A stretch of DNA of 64,000 nt, taken from NCBI GenBank assembly GCA_028683835.1, contig JAQUHB010000010.1, forward strand, positions 17,523 through 81,522. Direction: 5' to 3'. Made by a program: the position numbers and the translations under genes. Source of the DNA: Sulfurimonadaceae bacterium. GTDB lineage: Bacteria; Campylobacterota; Campylobacteria; Campylobacterales; Sulfurimonadaceae. Positions 51,394 to 60,501 of this stretch are shown piece by piece. The notes under the pieces were generated by a model. It ran no database searches. It was not told the DNA's origin and saw nothing but the letters and a program-made list of their open reading frames with translations. Every line of letters begins with the position of its first letter. Position 1 is the stretch's first letter.

Positions 51394-52155
51394 ATGTTTC
51401 TTGATGTACCTATTATAGGGGTGTATATAATTTTCTTTGTTGTTGCTTTTTTGGCAACATCTGTACGCGTATTGCGAGAGTATGAGCGTGGAGTGGTTTT
51501 TTCACTCGGCCGATTTACCGGTATCAAAGGGCCGGGACTCATCATTCTTATTCCAATTGTTCAACAGATGGTGAGAGTCGATCTTCGTACCATCGTCCTT
51601 GATGTTCCGACTCAGGATGTTATCTCGCATGATAATGTCTCTGTACATGTAAACGCCGTCGTCTATTTTCGCGTGATCGATCCAGAAAAAGCGATCATTC
51701 AAGTAGAAGACTTTCATGATGCGACAAGTCAGCTCGCACAAACGACTTTACGCTCGGTTTTGGGTGGACATGAACTTGATGAGATGCTCGCAGAGCGTGA
51801 ACGCCTCAACTCCGATATTCAAGAAATTCTCGATAAAAGAACAGATGCATGGGGAATCAAGATAGCAAATGTCGAGATCAAACACATCGACCTTGATGAG
51901 AGTATGATCCGCGCCATCGCAAAACAAGCCGAGGCTGAACGGGAGCGCCGCTCCAAAGTCATCAATGCAAAAGGTGAACTAGAAGCGAGTGAAAATATCC
52001 TTGCCGCGGCAGAAAAACTGAGCCAAAATGAGCTAGGGATAAAATTGCGCTATCTTCAAACGATGAGTGATATCTCTAACGATAAAACCAACACCATAGT
52101 TTTTCCATTTCCTATAGACCTAGGCAATCTATTTAATCCGGATCAAAAGAAGTAA
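51394..52155 (+). CDS. Slipin (SPFH/band 7, stomatin-like)
   Basis: 253 aa. One N-terminal membrane helix (about 5-22) then the SPFH domain: '[40 protein letters not shown]', '[21 protein letters not shown]', '[21 protein letters not shown]', and the oligomerising '[15 protein letters not shown]'-type coiled coil. Partner of the NfeD-like protein upstream. Confidence 0.93.
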   Translation: MFLDVPIIGVYIIFFVVAFLATSVRVLREYERGVVFSLGRFTGIKGPGLIILIPIVQQMVRVDLRTIVLDVPTQDVISHDNVSVHVNAVVYFRVIDPEKAIIQVEDFHDATSQLAQTTLRSVLGGHELDEMLAERERLNSDIQEILDKRTDAWGIKIANVEIKHIDLDESMIRAIAKQAEAERERRSKVINAKGELEASENILAAAEKLSQNELGIKLRYLQTMSDISNDKTNTIVFPFPIDLGNLFNPDQKK

Positions 52156-52159
52156 ACCC

Positions 52160-52684
52160 ATGAAAACACTTATTTTACTCGCAAGTTCGGGCGAAAATCT
52201 CAAGTTGGCAAATATTTTACAGCAAATGCTTCTCGGGTTGGAAGCAGAAGCTGAGATAGTCAATATTATGCAATTGAAACTTCCTTTGTATGATATGGAT
52301 GTCGAAGTAAATGAGGGTATGCCGGAAAAAATCTACACTTTGATGGAAAAGATGAAAGAGGTAAACTCCTATATCGTTGTCGCTCCGACGTACAACGGTT
52401 CTATTCCTCCGGTACTTTCAAATGCGATCGCGTGGATTTCAAGAGCCGACAAGGATTTTAGAGTGTTGTTCAATGAAAGGATTATCCTGCTCTGTTCTCA
52501 CAGTCTTGGAGACTGCAGTGGCGTAATGCTTGCCATGAGACAGCAGTTTAACAAACTCGGTTCTATCATACTTTCCCGTGAGATAGGCACGACTGCGACA
52601 AAAGAGTTCAATGAAAAGAGTTCACTCAAAACACTTGAACAGTTTCTAAGATTTTCTAAAATCAATGATCCTGTAATTGATTGA
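52160..52684 (+). CDS. NADPH-dependent FMN reductase-like flavoprotein
   Basis: 174 aa flavodoxin fold: 'LILLASSGENLKLANIL', 'IVVAPTYNGSIPPVLSNAIAWISR' is the YNGSIP(P)-type flavin-binding loop of the NADPH-dependent FMN/quinone reductase family. Follows the slipin gene by 4 bp in the same transcript. Its 3' end overlaps the convergent phosphatase gene by 23 bp. Confidence 0.85.
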   Translation: MKTLILLASSGENLKLANILQQMLLGLEAEAEIVNIMQLKLPLYDMDVEVNEGMPEKIYTLMEKMKEVNSYIVVAPTYNGSIPPVLSNAIAWISRADKDFRVLFNERIILLCSHSLGDCSGVMLAMRQQFNKLGSIILSREIGTTATKEFNEKSSLKTLEQFLRFSKINDPVID

Positions 52685-53282
52685 TTGTTGCATCTTTACC
52701 ATCTGATCGGGGTTTGTAGTGCATTAAAAAATCACCTTTCCCTTTTCCATCAGCGAAACTGCTTCTGTAACCAAAACCTTCAACGACAACTCTTGTTTTT
52801 GCTCTGGCATCCGCATTTTTCCATTTTTCATATTCCACTCTATAGATCGCACTGTAAAGTGGCGCTCTGCCTGTTCCATCATAACAATGGATAAGAACCG
52901 GATAACTTGCATTGTTATCTAGGACTTGAAAAAATTTACTCAATGTTTCTTTTGTTGGAATTTGACTAGAAGGAATGTTTACATGTATAACATTGGTGTG
53001 GTACTCTTCATTGTATTTTTGTACCGCGGTTGCTTCTGCATCTATATTTGCTTGTCTTCCATTATCCAACTTATCATGTCTTATCGGATCTATGAGATCT
53101 ATGACTGTTTTGATCTTATATTGTGTTAAGTATCCGCCTAATTTATCCGGATTGATCAATCTTGATTTATAAACTTTGTTTTTGCTTATCTCTTCAAATC
53201 TATAATTTAAAACGACATGCCAAACAATATATGCACCTACGGCTAAAACAACTATACCTAATAATGTCAAAATTTTTTTCAT
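52662..53282 (-). CDS. Membrane-anchored tyrosine/dual-specificity phosphatase
   Basis: 206 aa. One N-terminal signal-anchor helix (about 4-24), then a cysteine phosphatase domain with the P-loop 'HCYDGTGRA' (HCX5R, near residue 133) and an upstream 'VIDLIDPIRHD' that resembles the general-acid region. It would act in the periplasm on phosphotyrosine, phosphoinositide-like or lipid phosphates; the substrate is unknown. Such proteins are common in Proteobacteria next to envelope genes. Confidence 0.75.
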   Translation of the reverse strand: MKKILTLLGIVVLAVGAYIVWHVVLNYRFEEISKNKVYKSRLINPDKLGGYLTQYKIKTVIDLIDPIRHDKLDNGRQANIDAEATAVQKYNEEYHTNVIHVNIPSSQIPTKETLSKFFQVLDNNASYPVLIHCYDGTGRAPLYSAIYRVEYEKWKNADARAKTRVVVEGFGYRSSFADGKGKGDFLMHYKPRSDGKDATINQLQDH

Positions 53283-53387
53283 TTATTTACCCACTTTTTT
53301 ATTTGAAGGCAAAGTGTATCAGAGAAAAGTTACATGATTTCCTCTTTAGAGTCTTTTTAGATAGTATTACAAAAAAAAGGAACTCTT

Positions 53388-54203
53388 ATGACACAAATTC
53401 CATCACTTATATATGGAACAGCTTGGAAAAAAGAACATACTGCCGCGCTTGTCATAGAAGCTGTACATCAAGGTTTTTTGGGTATTGATACCGCATGCCA
53501 ACCAAAACATTATCAAGAAACCGGAATAGGCAAAGCTTTGTCAGAACTAAAAAAAGAGGGAATAAAACGTGAGAAACTTTATATACAAACAAAATTTACT
53601 CCTCTTAACGGACAAGATCCAAACAATATCCCTTATGATAAAAATAGTCCGCTTAGCCAACAAGTAGAACAATCTTTTAAACAAAGTTTACAAAACTTGC
53701 AAACAGATTATGTAGATGGATTGATCTTACATTCTCCCCTTTTTCCTTTTTCAAATCTTTTAGAAGTTTGGCACGCTATGGAAAAGATTTACAATCAAAA
53801 AAAAGCGCTTCGTCTTGGCATCAGTAATTGCTATGATCTTGAGATGCTTCAAAAACTTTACGATGAAGCGCAAATAAAACCGAGCATATTACAAAATCGT
53901 TTTTATGCAGACAGCGGCTATGACAAAGAGTTACGAAAATGGTGTTTGGTACACGATGTCACCTATCAAAGTTTTTGGTCTTTGACTGCGAACCCTCATC
54001 TTTTAAGCCATCCTCTGCTACAAACACTCAGTGTTGAGTACAACAAAACAGCCGCTCAAATCTTTTTTCGGTTTCTAATACAGATGGGTATCATTCCTCT
54101 TACTGGTACCTCTTCATCCAAACATATGCGAGAGGATCTTTCTATCTTTGACTTTGCGCTGACGCCAAAAGAACAAAATGATATAGAGCTTTTACTCGTT
54201 TAA
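53388..54203 (+). CDS. Aldo/keto reductase
   Basis: 271-aa NADPH-dependent carbonyl reductase. The catalytic tetrad is visible: Asp in 'LGIDTACQP', Tyr in 'KHYQETGIG', Lys in 'IQTKFTPL' and His in 'GLILHSPL'; 'LRLGISNCYDLEMLQKL' and 'IPLTGTSSSKHMREDL' form the cofactor site. Divergent from the phosphatase gene. Ribosome site AAAGGAA. Confidence 0.9.
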   Translation: MTQIPSLIYGTAWKKEHTAALVIEAVHQGFLGIDTACQPKHYQETGIGKALSELKKEGIKREKLYIQTKFTPLNGQDPNNIPYDKNSPLSQQVEQSFKQSLQNLQTDYVDGLILHSPLFPFSNLLEVWHAMEKIYNQKKALRLGISNCYDLEMLQKLYDEAQIKPSILQNRFYADSGYDKELRKWCLVHDVTYQSFWSLTANPHLLSHPLLQTLSVEYNKTAAQIFFRFLIQMGIIPLTGTSSSKHMREDLSIFDFALTPKEQNDIELLLV

Positions 54204-54276
54204 ATAACGCATGCATATGAGTTGATTGTTTAAAAAACATCCATTTTATCTCGACTCCTAAATCTAAAATCAGGTA

Positions 54277-54296
54277 GGATAACATCAGTGGTATCC
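54277..54296 (+). promoter_or_regulatory. Inverted-repeat candidate operator of the Entner-Doudoroff operon
   Basis: GGATAACA and TGGTATCC (7 of 8 bases symmetric) flank TCAG, 27 bp before the first gene of the sugar operon. A sugar-responsive repressor could bind, but no regulator gene is next to it. Confidence 0.35.
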
Positions 54297-54322
54297 ATAC
54301 CGATTTTAAAAGGCTTTATAAG

Positions 54323-57274
54323 ATGAATTTAAATGAAACGTATATTTCACTTGAACGCCATTATAACTCTATAAATAAAATAATTCTCTCAAGACAAGAC
54401 CCTATCACAGGTTTGCTTCCTGCAAGTACAGCGGTCAATGCTCATGGTGATTACACTGACGCCTGGGTTAGAGACAATGTTTACAGTATTATGAGTGTCT
54501 GGGGATTAGCCTTAGCGTATCACAAATACAATCCAGACCATTGCCGTAGTTACTCTCTAGGTCAAAGTGTCGTCAAACTGATGCGAGGACTGCTTGTGGC
54601 CATGATGCGCCAAGCAGATAGAGTGGAAAAGTTTAAAAATACTCTGAACCAAGGCGATGCACTACATGCAAAGTATGGAACTTCAACAGGTTTAGCAGTT
54701 GTAGGCGACCATGAATGGGGACATTTACAGCTAGATGCAACTTCGCTCTTTCTTCTCATGACTGCACAGATGATTGCTTCAGGTTTACGACTGATCTATA
54801 CTATTGATGAAGTCAACTTTATTCAAAATCTTGTTCACTACATCAGCCGCACCTATTGTACTCCGGACTATGGCATTTGGGAACGTGGAAACAAGATAAA
54901 CTCCGGTGGCACAGAGATCAACTGTAGCTCTGTTGGTATGGCAAAAGCAGCTCTTGAAGCGATGAGCGGATTTAATCTTTTTGGTAATGTTGCAAGTCAA
55001 GAAGCAGTCATTCATGTAGTGACAAGTGATATTGCCCGTTCACGCTTGACGCTTCAGGGGCTTTTACCGCGTGAGTCCAATTCAAAAGAAACAGATGCCG
55101 CGCTCCTTAGTATCATCGGTTACCCCGCTTACGCCGTTGAAGATGAAGTTTTAGTAAAAAAAACACTCTCCAAGATTATCAAGAAACTTTCAGGTCGTTA
55201 TGGTTGTAAACGTTTTTTACTTGACGGTCATCAAAGCAGTATCGAAGATCATTCACGTCTGCATTATGAGCCATCAGAACTGCAAACATTTAAACATATA
55301 GAATCCCAGTGGCCTCTCTTTTTTACCTATCTGCTCCTTGATGCACATATGCGTGAAGATAGCGAAGCGATCATGCACTGGAGAGAAAAGTTAGAACCGT
55401 TGTTTATAGAACGTGATGGAGTGAAGTTACTCCCCGAACTCTACATCGTTCCAAAAGAGCTCATAGATGCCGAGAAGGAAAATCCCTCTTCACAAGAACG
55501 AGTTGCAAATGAAAATCTCCCACTTGTTTGGGCGCAAAGTCTCTTTATCCTCTCTGATTTGATTCAAGATGGACTTCTTCGCCCAAGCGACATCGATCCT
55601 CTGCGCCGTCGTGAACGAATAGGTCAAAAACGAACGACACATCCACTTGTGTGCATCTTGGCACAAAATGAAAGTGTCAAACAACAGCTTCTCGATCTTG
55701 GGATCATGGGCGAAACTATTAAAGAGCTGAATCCTTTGCAGATCATGCATGCTTCCATGCTTTCACTCGCACATACTGAGCTTGGAAGAAACGATAAATT
55801 GGGACTTAGCGGAAGACCTTTATTGGCGGCACGAACCATCACTACGGCAAAACTACATATTCTCTCTCATGAAGAGATTCTCTTCCTTCCTTACTATTTC
55901 AATCCAAAAGGTTTTTATTTTAGTTATGACAACACCCTCCTTGTTGAGAGGTTTCGCTCATCTTTGAAGTTTTTGACCATGCACTGGGATCAGCCAGGAC
56001 AGCCAATACTACCATTTTTAGTAAGAGAGGATATGCTTCAAGAGGGAAGAAATAAAGAAGTTCTTAGACTTTTACATGATTTTCAGAATGGATCGTGTAA
56101 TTCTATGACCATAAAAATCGGTCCTCTTCGACAACTTTTAAGTACTGCCAGTGTAGAGCGAATTGATGACATGCATGGATTACACTTAGCTGATCTTCAT
56201 ATAGAAGTCCAAGAAGCTGATACACTTTATGAATCAGCGGCATTGGCGCTTGACTGGTCAACTGTCCGTACAATGGCTACAGCTTTAGGAAAATATGACG
56301 ATCGTCTTGAAGATGCTCTTCTTGATATTATCATCCATCAAAAACGTCTGGCTGTAGGTCGTGCTTATAGTGAAAATGCGACCTTATCAAAACCTCATGA
56401 GAGTTCTGCCATCGTAAAAATTATCAATGAATCTTGTGGGAATAACCGTGCGGAGGGTATATTGACACAAGAAGTTATTATGCATCTTGGGCATCTTATC
56501 CGCAGTGAACCTCAGCTTTTTAAAGATATGATTACTTTACGTACTTGGTATTTTGTCCAACTTCTTGTAGGACGTATCGCTAGAGAGGAAAATCTTCCTA
56601 TCGGAGATGCGTATGAACGATTACTTAGCTTAGCTCCACATGATATTTTTAATCGTATCCGTTCTATCTTAGAGTCATTTACTCATGAAACATCAGAGTT
56701 GATTCATCAAGAAAACTTGCATAGTTCAGGGGTTTCATTTCTGCATGCACACACGATGAGTTCTTTAAATAATGAAAATAGTACGATTGACAATTGGAGT
56801 GAATGGAGAAAGCATGAAGGGATGCTCAGCCGTCTTTCACCCCATTTCTACAAAGATGTCTGGCACATGCTTCACCAATGTAATGCTCTGGTAATCGGAG
56901 ATAAATACAATATTCAAAGTCGACTTGGCAGAGAACATACTCTTGCATCCACCGCAGGAGAACAAAGTTTTTCCCGCGCTGTTGAAGATTTGCTTCAAAG
57001 TATAGAAGCTCCCCAATACCGACAATTAAACATTGAAGCGATTGAAAGTTTAACCAAACTATTCAAGCAAAATCCAAATTTACGCATCGATGATGATATT
57101 ATCCTTGACATCCTTATCGGTTATGCTGTAAGAATGTTATGGGAAAGTAAAAATGGCTCAGCAAATTATGATGAATCACGAAGAGAAGCGTGGGAAGAGT
57201 TTTATCACTCCTCTTTAGAAGTGACACATGAACAATTTATCAATGCATTTATCTACTTATCATCCCCAAAATAA
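54323..57274 (+). CDS. Glycoside hydrolase 15-like protein, phosphorylase-kinase-alpha type
   Basis: 983 aa. The N-terminal ~400 residues closely follow the glucoamylase-like domain of eukaryotic phosphorylase kinase alpha/beta: 'DPITGLLPAST', 'DAWVRDNVYSI', 'QSVVKLMRGLL', 'HAKYGTSTG', 'VVGDHEWGHLQLDATSL', 'NCSSVGMAKAALEAM'. The rest is helical repeat-like, as in those subunits. Whether it hydrolyses glucans, binds oligosaccharide or regulates is unknown. First gene of the Entner-Doudoroff operon, directly ahead of glucokinase, which suggests supply or sensing of glucose from glycogen-type polymers. Confidence 0.8.
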   Translation: MNLNETYISLERHYNSINKIILSRQDPITGLLPASTAVNAHGDYTDAWVRDNVYSIMSVWGLALAYHKYNPDHCRSYSLGQSVVKLMRGLLVAMMRQADRVEKFKNTLNQGDALHAKYGTSTGLAVVGDHEWGHLQLDATSLFLLMTAQMIASGLRLIYTIDEVNFIQNLVHYISRTYCTPDYGIWERGNKINSGGTEINCSSVGMAKAALEAMSGFNLFGNVASQEAVIHVVTSDIARSRLTLQGLLPRESNSKETDAALLSIIGYPAYAVEDEVLVKKTLSKIIKKLSGRYGCKRFLLDGHQSSIEDHSRLHYEPSELQTFKHIESQWPLFFTYLLLDAHMREDSEAIMHWREKLEPLFIERDGVKLLPELYIVPKELIDAEKENPSSQERVANENLPLVWAQSLFILSDLIQDGLLRPSDIDPLRRRERIGQKRTTHPLVCILAQNESVKQQLLDLGIMGETIKELNPLQIMHASMLSLAHTELGRNDKLGLSGRPLLAARTITTAKLHILSHEEILFLPYYFNPKGFYFSYDNTLLVERFRSSLKFLTMHWDQPGQPILPFLVREDMLQEGRNKEVLRLLHDFQNGSCNSMTIKIGPLRQLLSTASVERIDDMHGLHLADLHIEVQEADTLYESAALALDWSTVRTMATALGKYDDRLEDALLDIIIHQKRLAVGRAYSENATLSKPHESSAIVKIINESCGNNRAEGILTQEVIMHLGHLIRSEPQLFKDMITLRTWYFVQLLVGRIAREENLPIGDAYERLLSLAPHDIFNRIRSILESFTHETSELIHQENLHSSGVSFLHAHTMSSLNNENSTIDNWSEWRKHEGMLSRLSPHFYKDVWHMLHQCNALVIGDKYNIQSRLGREHTLASTAGEQSFSRAVEDLLQSIEAPQYRQLNIEAIESLTKLFKQNPNLRIDDDIILDILIGYAVRMLWESKNGSANYDESRREAWEEFYHSSLEVTHEQFINAFIYLSSPK

Positions 57275-57284
57275 AGGATTTTTT

Positions 57285-58274
57285 ATGATATTAGCCGGCG
57301 ATATTGGTGGAACAAAAACGAATCTTGCGCTTTATCAAAGTACACAAGAGGGAGTTATACTTGGACTTCAGCATCAATTTGTAAGTCAAAACTACGCAAG
57401 TTTTTCTGATGTGATCAATGAATTTTTAGCACAAGTTCCAAATACAAAAATTACGACTGCCTGTTTTGGTATTGCAGGACCCATCATCGATGGAAGATGC
57501 CGTACAACCAATCTTCCTTGGGAAATAGTAACAACTGATTTACAAGAAGTATTGAATACAAAGAGCGTTTATCTTCTCAACGATCTCGAAGCAACAGCCT
57601 ATGGAATGCGCTATCTTCCTGAAGATGAGTTTATTGATCTCAATCCAAACGCACAAAGCAAAAAAGGCAATTACGCCGTGATCGCGGCTGGAACAGGACT
57701 TGGAGAAGCGATGCTTTATTTTGATGGCCTAAGTTATCATCCTATCGGTTCAGAAGGCGGCCACAGTGATTTTGCTCCACAGACACCTCAACAAGATGCA
57801 CTGTTAGTGTGGCTAAGAGAACATTTTCCTTTACATGTGAGCTATGAACGCCTGCTTTGCGGACCTGGAATCACTAATATATATAATTTCTTAGTTTTTA
57901 CAAAATTTGCTTCTGAACCTGATTCTATCAAAGAACTAAAATCAACAGAAGATAAAAGCGCACTTATCAGTCGGTGTGCTTTGGAAAATAATGATCCTTT
58001 ATGTGTTGAAACTTTACGTTTATTTGTCGAGATATATGGAGCAGAAGCAGGAAATATGGCACTCAAATCTCTTTCTTTGGGTGGAGTTTACATCGGAGGC
58101 GGTATCGCTCCAAAAATCTTGCCTTTTATGCAAAGTGAAACATTTTTAAAAGCGTTTTATAGCAAAGGACGTTTTTCGCAGATGCTCCAATCAATGCCGA
58201 TCAAGCTATCGCTCAACCCCGATACAGCACTGCTCGGATCTGCCCATTATGCAAAAGATCACTATAAAAATTGA
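57285..58274 (+). CDS. glk: Glucokinase
   Basis: Phosphorylates glucose with ATP. 329 aa, standard for the Glk family. 'LAGDIGGTKTNLALY' (phosphate loop), 'CFGIAGPI', 'LLNDLEATAYGM' (catalytic Asp), 'AAGTGLGEAML', 'SEGGHSDFAP' and 'GVYIGGGIAP'. AAAGGA is placed for the ATG at 57285; the ORF track began inside the previous gene. Second gene of the operon, 10 bp after the GH15-like gene. Confidence 0.95.
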   Translation: MILAGDIGGTKTNLALYQSTQEGVILGLQHQFVSQNYASFSDVINEFLAQVPNTKITTACFGIAGPIIDGRCRTTNLPWEIVTTDLQEVLNTKSVYLLNDLEATAYGMRYLPEDEFIDLNPNAQSKKGNYAVIAAGTGLGEAMLYFDGLSYHPIGSEGGHSDFAPQTPQQDALLVWLREHFPLHVSYERLLCGPGITNIYNFLVFTKFASEPDSIKELKSTEDKSALISRCALENNDPLCVETLRLFVEIYGAEAGNMALKSLSLGGVYIGGGIAPKILPFMQSETFLKAFYSKGRFSQMLQSMPIKLSLNPDTALLGSAHYAKDHYKN

Positions 58275-58355
58275 TGAAATTTTAATCGTTTTTTGATAGT
58301 CTCTCTTATAGAAGAGAGTACAATTGTAAAAAATCTATATACTAAAAGAGTATTT

Positions 58356-59816
58356 ATGAGTGAAATAGAAAATTTATGTGATGTGATTATTTTTGGTGGT
58401 CATGGAGATCTGGCTTTTCGTAAACTTATGCCAGCTCTTTATCACCTTTTTAATGATGGCTATCTCAACCATCAAAGTCGAATCATCTCCACTACACGCT
58501 CTTCTATGAGCCTTGATGAGCATAATGAGCTTGTCAAAATAAAACTTCAAGAATTTTTAGCTGAAGATATATTTGATGAAGTGAAATTTGAAAACTTCAA
58601 AGCACATCTTATCGTCATCCAACTCGATCTTGGAGACGAAACAAGCTATGGTACTCTCAAAAAAGCTCTTGATGAGTTTCCTGATCGTGAGAGAATTAAC
58701 TATCTTTCCACTTCGCCTAGCTTTTTTGGAGCTGTTTGTAAGGCTTTAAACTCTACGAAGCTTATCACAAAAAGTTCTCGCGTCGTCCTTGAAAAACCTA
58801 TCGGGCGTGATCTCGAATCTTCTCGCATAATCAACGTAGAAGTTCTAAAATATTTTAATGAATCTCAAGTGTATCGCATCGATCATTATCTTGGAAAAGA
58901 TACTGTTCAAAATATTATGGCACTACGCTTTTCCAATCGATTCTTTATGCCTTTATGGGATGCAAGCAATATCGACCATGTTCAGATTACTGTTTCTGAA
59001 AGTGTAGGAGTTGAGGGACGTTGGGGCTATTATGATGATTACGGCGCGATGCGCGATATGATCCAAAACCACTTAATGCAACTGCTGTGTCTTGTAGCTA
59101 TGGAGCCGCCATGTTCACTTGACGCTGACAGTGTTCGTGATGAAAAAGTGAAAGTCCTGAGATCACTGCGTCACATGAGTGTTTCAGATATTGAGCAAAA
59201 AACAGTACGTGCCCAATATACCAAAGGTTCTAGCAACGGCGTGGCAGTTCCCGGATATCGTGAGGGTGAGGGGATGGCTGAGAGCACGACTGAGACTTAC
59301 GCGGCCATTCGTGTCGATATCGACAACTGGCGTTGGAACGGTGTCCCGTTTTATCTTCGCAGCGGTAAAAGGTTACGTAACCGAAACTCTGAAATCATTA
59401 TCCAGTTCAAGTCAGTACCCTACTCTATCTTCGCCAATAAGGGTCGTTGTATCTCCGACAACAAACTGGTTATCTCTCTACAGCCAAAAGAGAGTATCCA
59501 ACTTAAACTGATGAATAAGATTCCGGGTTTGAGCGAACAGATGCGTTTACAACAAGTGGATCTAGAACTCAATGCTCCGATGAATGAACCAAGAAAACCT
59601 GAAGCGTATGAACGTCTGATGCTCGATGTCATTCGCAGCAACCCTACTCTTTTTATGCGTCTTGATGAAGTAGAAGCGGCTTGGAAATGGGCAGATATCA
59701 TCCTAAACGGCTGGAAAGAGAACATCGTTTCCATGAAAAGTTATAGTGCCGGAACCGATGGACCCACTGCAGCAGTCGAACTCGTTGCACGAGACGGTAG
59801 AAGCTGGCATGAGTAA
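58356..59816 (+). CDS. zwf: Glucose-6-phosphate 1-dehydrogenase
   Basis: Oxidises glucose-6-phosphate to 6-phosphogluconolactone with NAD(P)+. 486 aa, normal length. 'IIFGGHGDLAFRKLMPALYHL' is the nucleotide loop (GGHGDLA where GASGDLA is usual), 'VYRIDHYLGKDTVQNIMALRF' carries the substrate-binding and catalytic His, and 'GVPFYLRSGKRL' follows. ATG at 58356 has AAGAG ahead; the ORF-track TTG start is less likely. The pgl start overlaps its stop. Confidence 0.95.
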   Translation: MSEIENLCDVIIFGGHGDLAFRKLMPALYHLFNDGYLNHQSRIISTTRSSMSLDEHNELVKIKLQEFLAEDIFDEVKFENFKAHLIVIQLDLGDETSYGTLKKALDEFPDRERINYLSTSPSFFGAVCKALNSTKLITKSSRVVLEKPIGRDLESSRIINVEVLKYFNESQVYRIDHYLGKDTVQNIMALRFSNRFFMPLWDASNIDHVQITVSESVGVEGRWGYYDDYGAMRDMIQNHLMQLLCLVAMEPPCSLDADSVRDEKVKVLRSLRHMSVSDIEQKTVRAQYTKGSSNGVAVPGYREGEGMAESTTETYAAIRVDIDNWRWNGVPFYLRSGKRLRNRNSEIIIQFKSVPYSIFANKGRCISDNKLVISLQPKESIQLKLMNKIPGLSEQMRLQQVDLELNAPMNEPRKPEAYERLMLDVIRSNPTLFMRLDEVEAAWKWADIILNGWKENIVSMKSYSAGTDGPTAAVELVARDGRSWHE

Positions 59817-60501
59817 TATCCATTTTCATAAGTTTATAAATGACGATGAGCTTGCTTTAAAACTTGCGCTCGCCATCGCAGAGGATCTCTCTTGTACTAT
59901 CAAAGAAAAAGGAAGTGCAACACTGCTCGTCTCAGGCGGAATAACGCCGTTAAAACTTTTTTCTGCACTTAGTTTTATTGAACTCGAATGGGAACATGTT
60001 CGTATCGGTCTTTGCGATGAACGATGGATAAGCCCTAGTCATAATGAGAGTAATGAAAAACTCATACGTGAGACGCTTCTGCAAAACTATGCTTTAAAAG
60101 CTACTTTTGTGGGAATGTATATAAAAGGTTGCGACGCCGTTAACGCGGAGGCAGAGTGTTCTCAAAAGATCAGATCTTCACTTTATCCTTTTGATGTGAT
60201 TGTTCTAGGAATGGGAAATGACGCACACACGGCTTCTCTTTTTCCAAATAACACAAGCCTAAGTGAAGCATATACAACTGATGAGATCTGTATAGCCATG
60301 GAGCCCACAACTGCTCCACATACACGGATGAGTTTGACTCTTAAAGCCATACTCTCAAGCAGTCGAATTTATCTCCATTTTCAGGGAGATTCAAAACTAA
60401 AAGTTTATAATGAAGCAATGAGTGGCGATGACATCTTTGCCATGCCGATTCGTTCCATTTTAAAACAACACATTAAAAAGATCGAGGTATATTTCGCATG
60501 A
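59809..60501 (+). CDS. pgl: 6-phosphogluconolactonase
   Basis: Hydrolyses 6-phosphogluconolactone. 230 aa of the glucosamine-6-phosphate-isomerase-like DevB type: 'LLVSGGITPLKLFSALS', 'LCDERWISPSHNESNEKLIRE' and 'VLGMGNDAHTASLFP'. The ATG at 59809 overlaps the zwf stop by 8 bp (translational coupling); the longer ORF-track form runs inside zwf. Confidence 0.93.
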   Translation: MSNIHFHKFINDDELALKLALAIAEDLSCTIKEKGSATLLVSGGITPLKLFSALSFIELEWEHVRIGLCDERWISPSHNESNEKLIRETLLQNYALKATFVGMYIKGCDAVNAEAECSQKIRSSLYPFDVIVLGMGNDAHTASLFPNNTSLSEAYTTDEICIAMEPTTAPHTRMSLTLKAILSSSRIYLHFQGDSKLKVYNEAMSGDDIFAMPIRSILKQHIKKIEVYFA

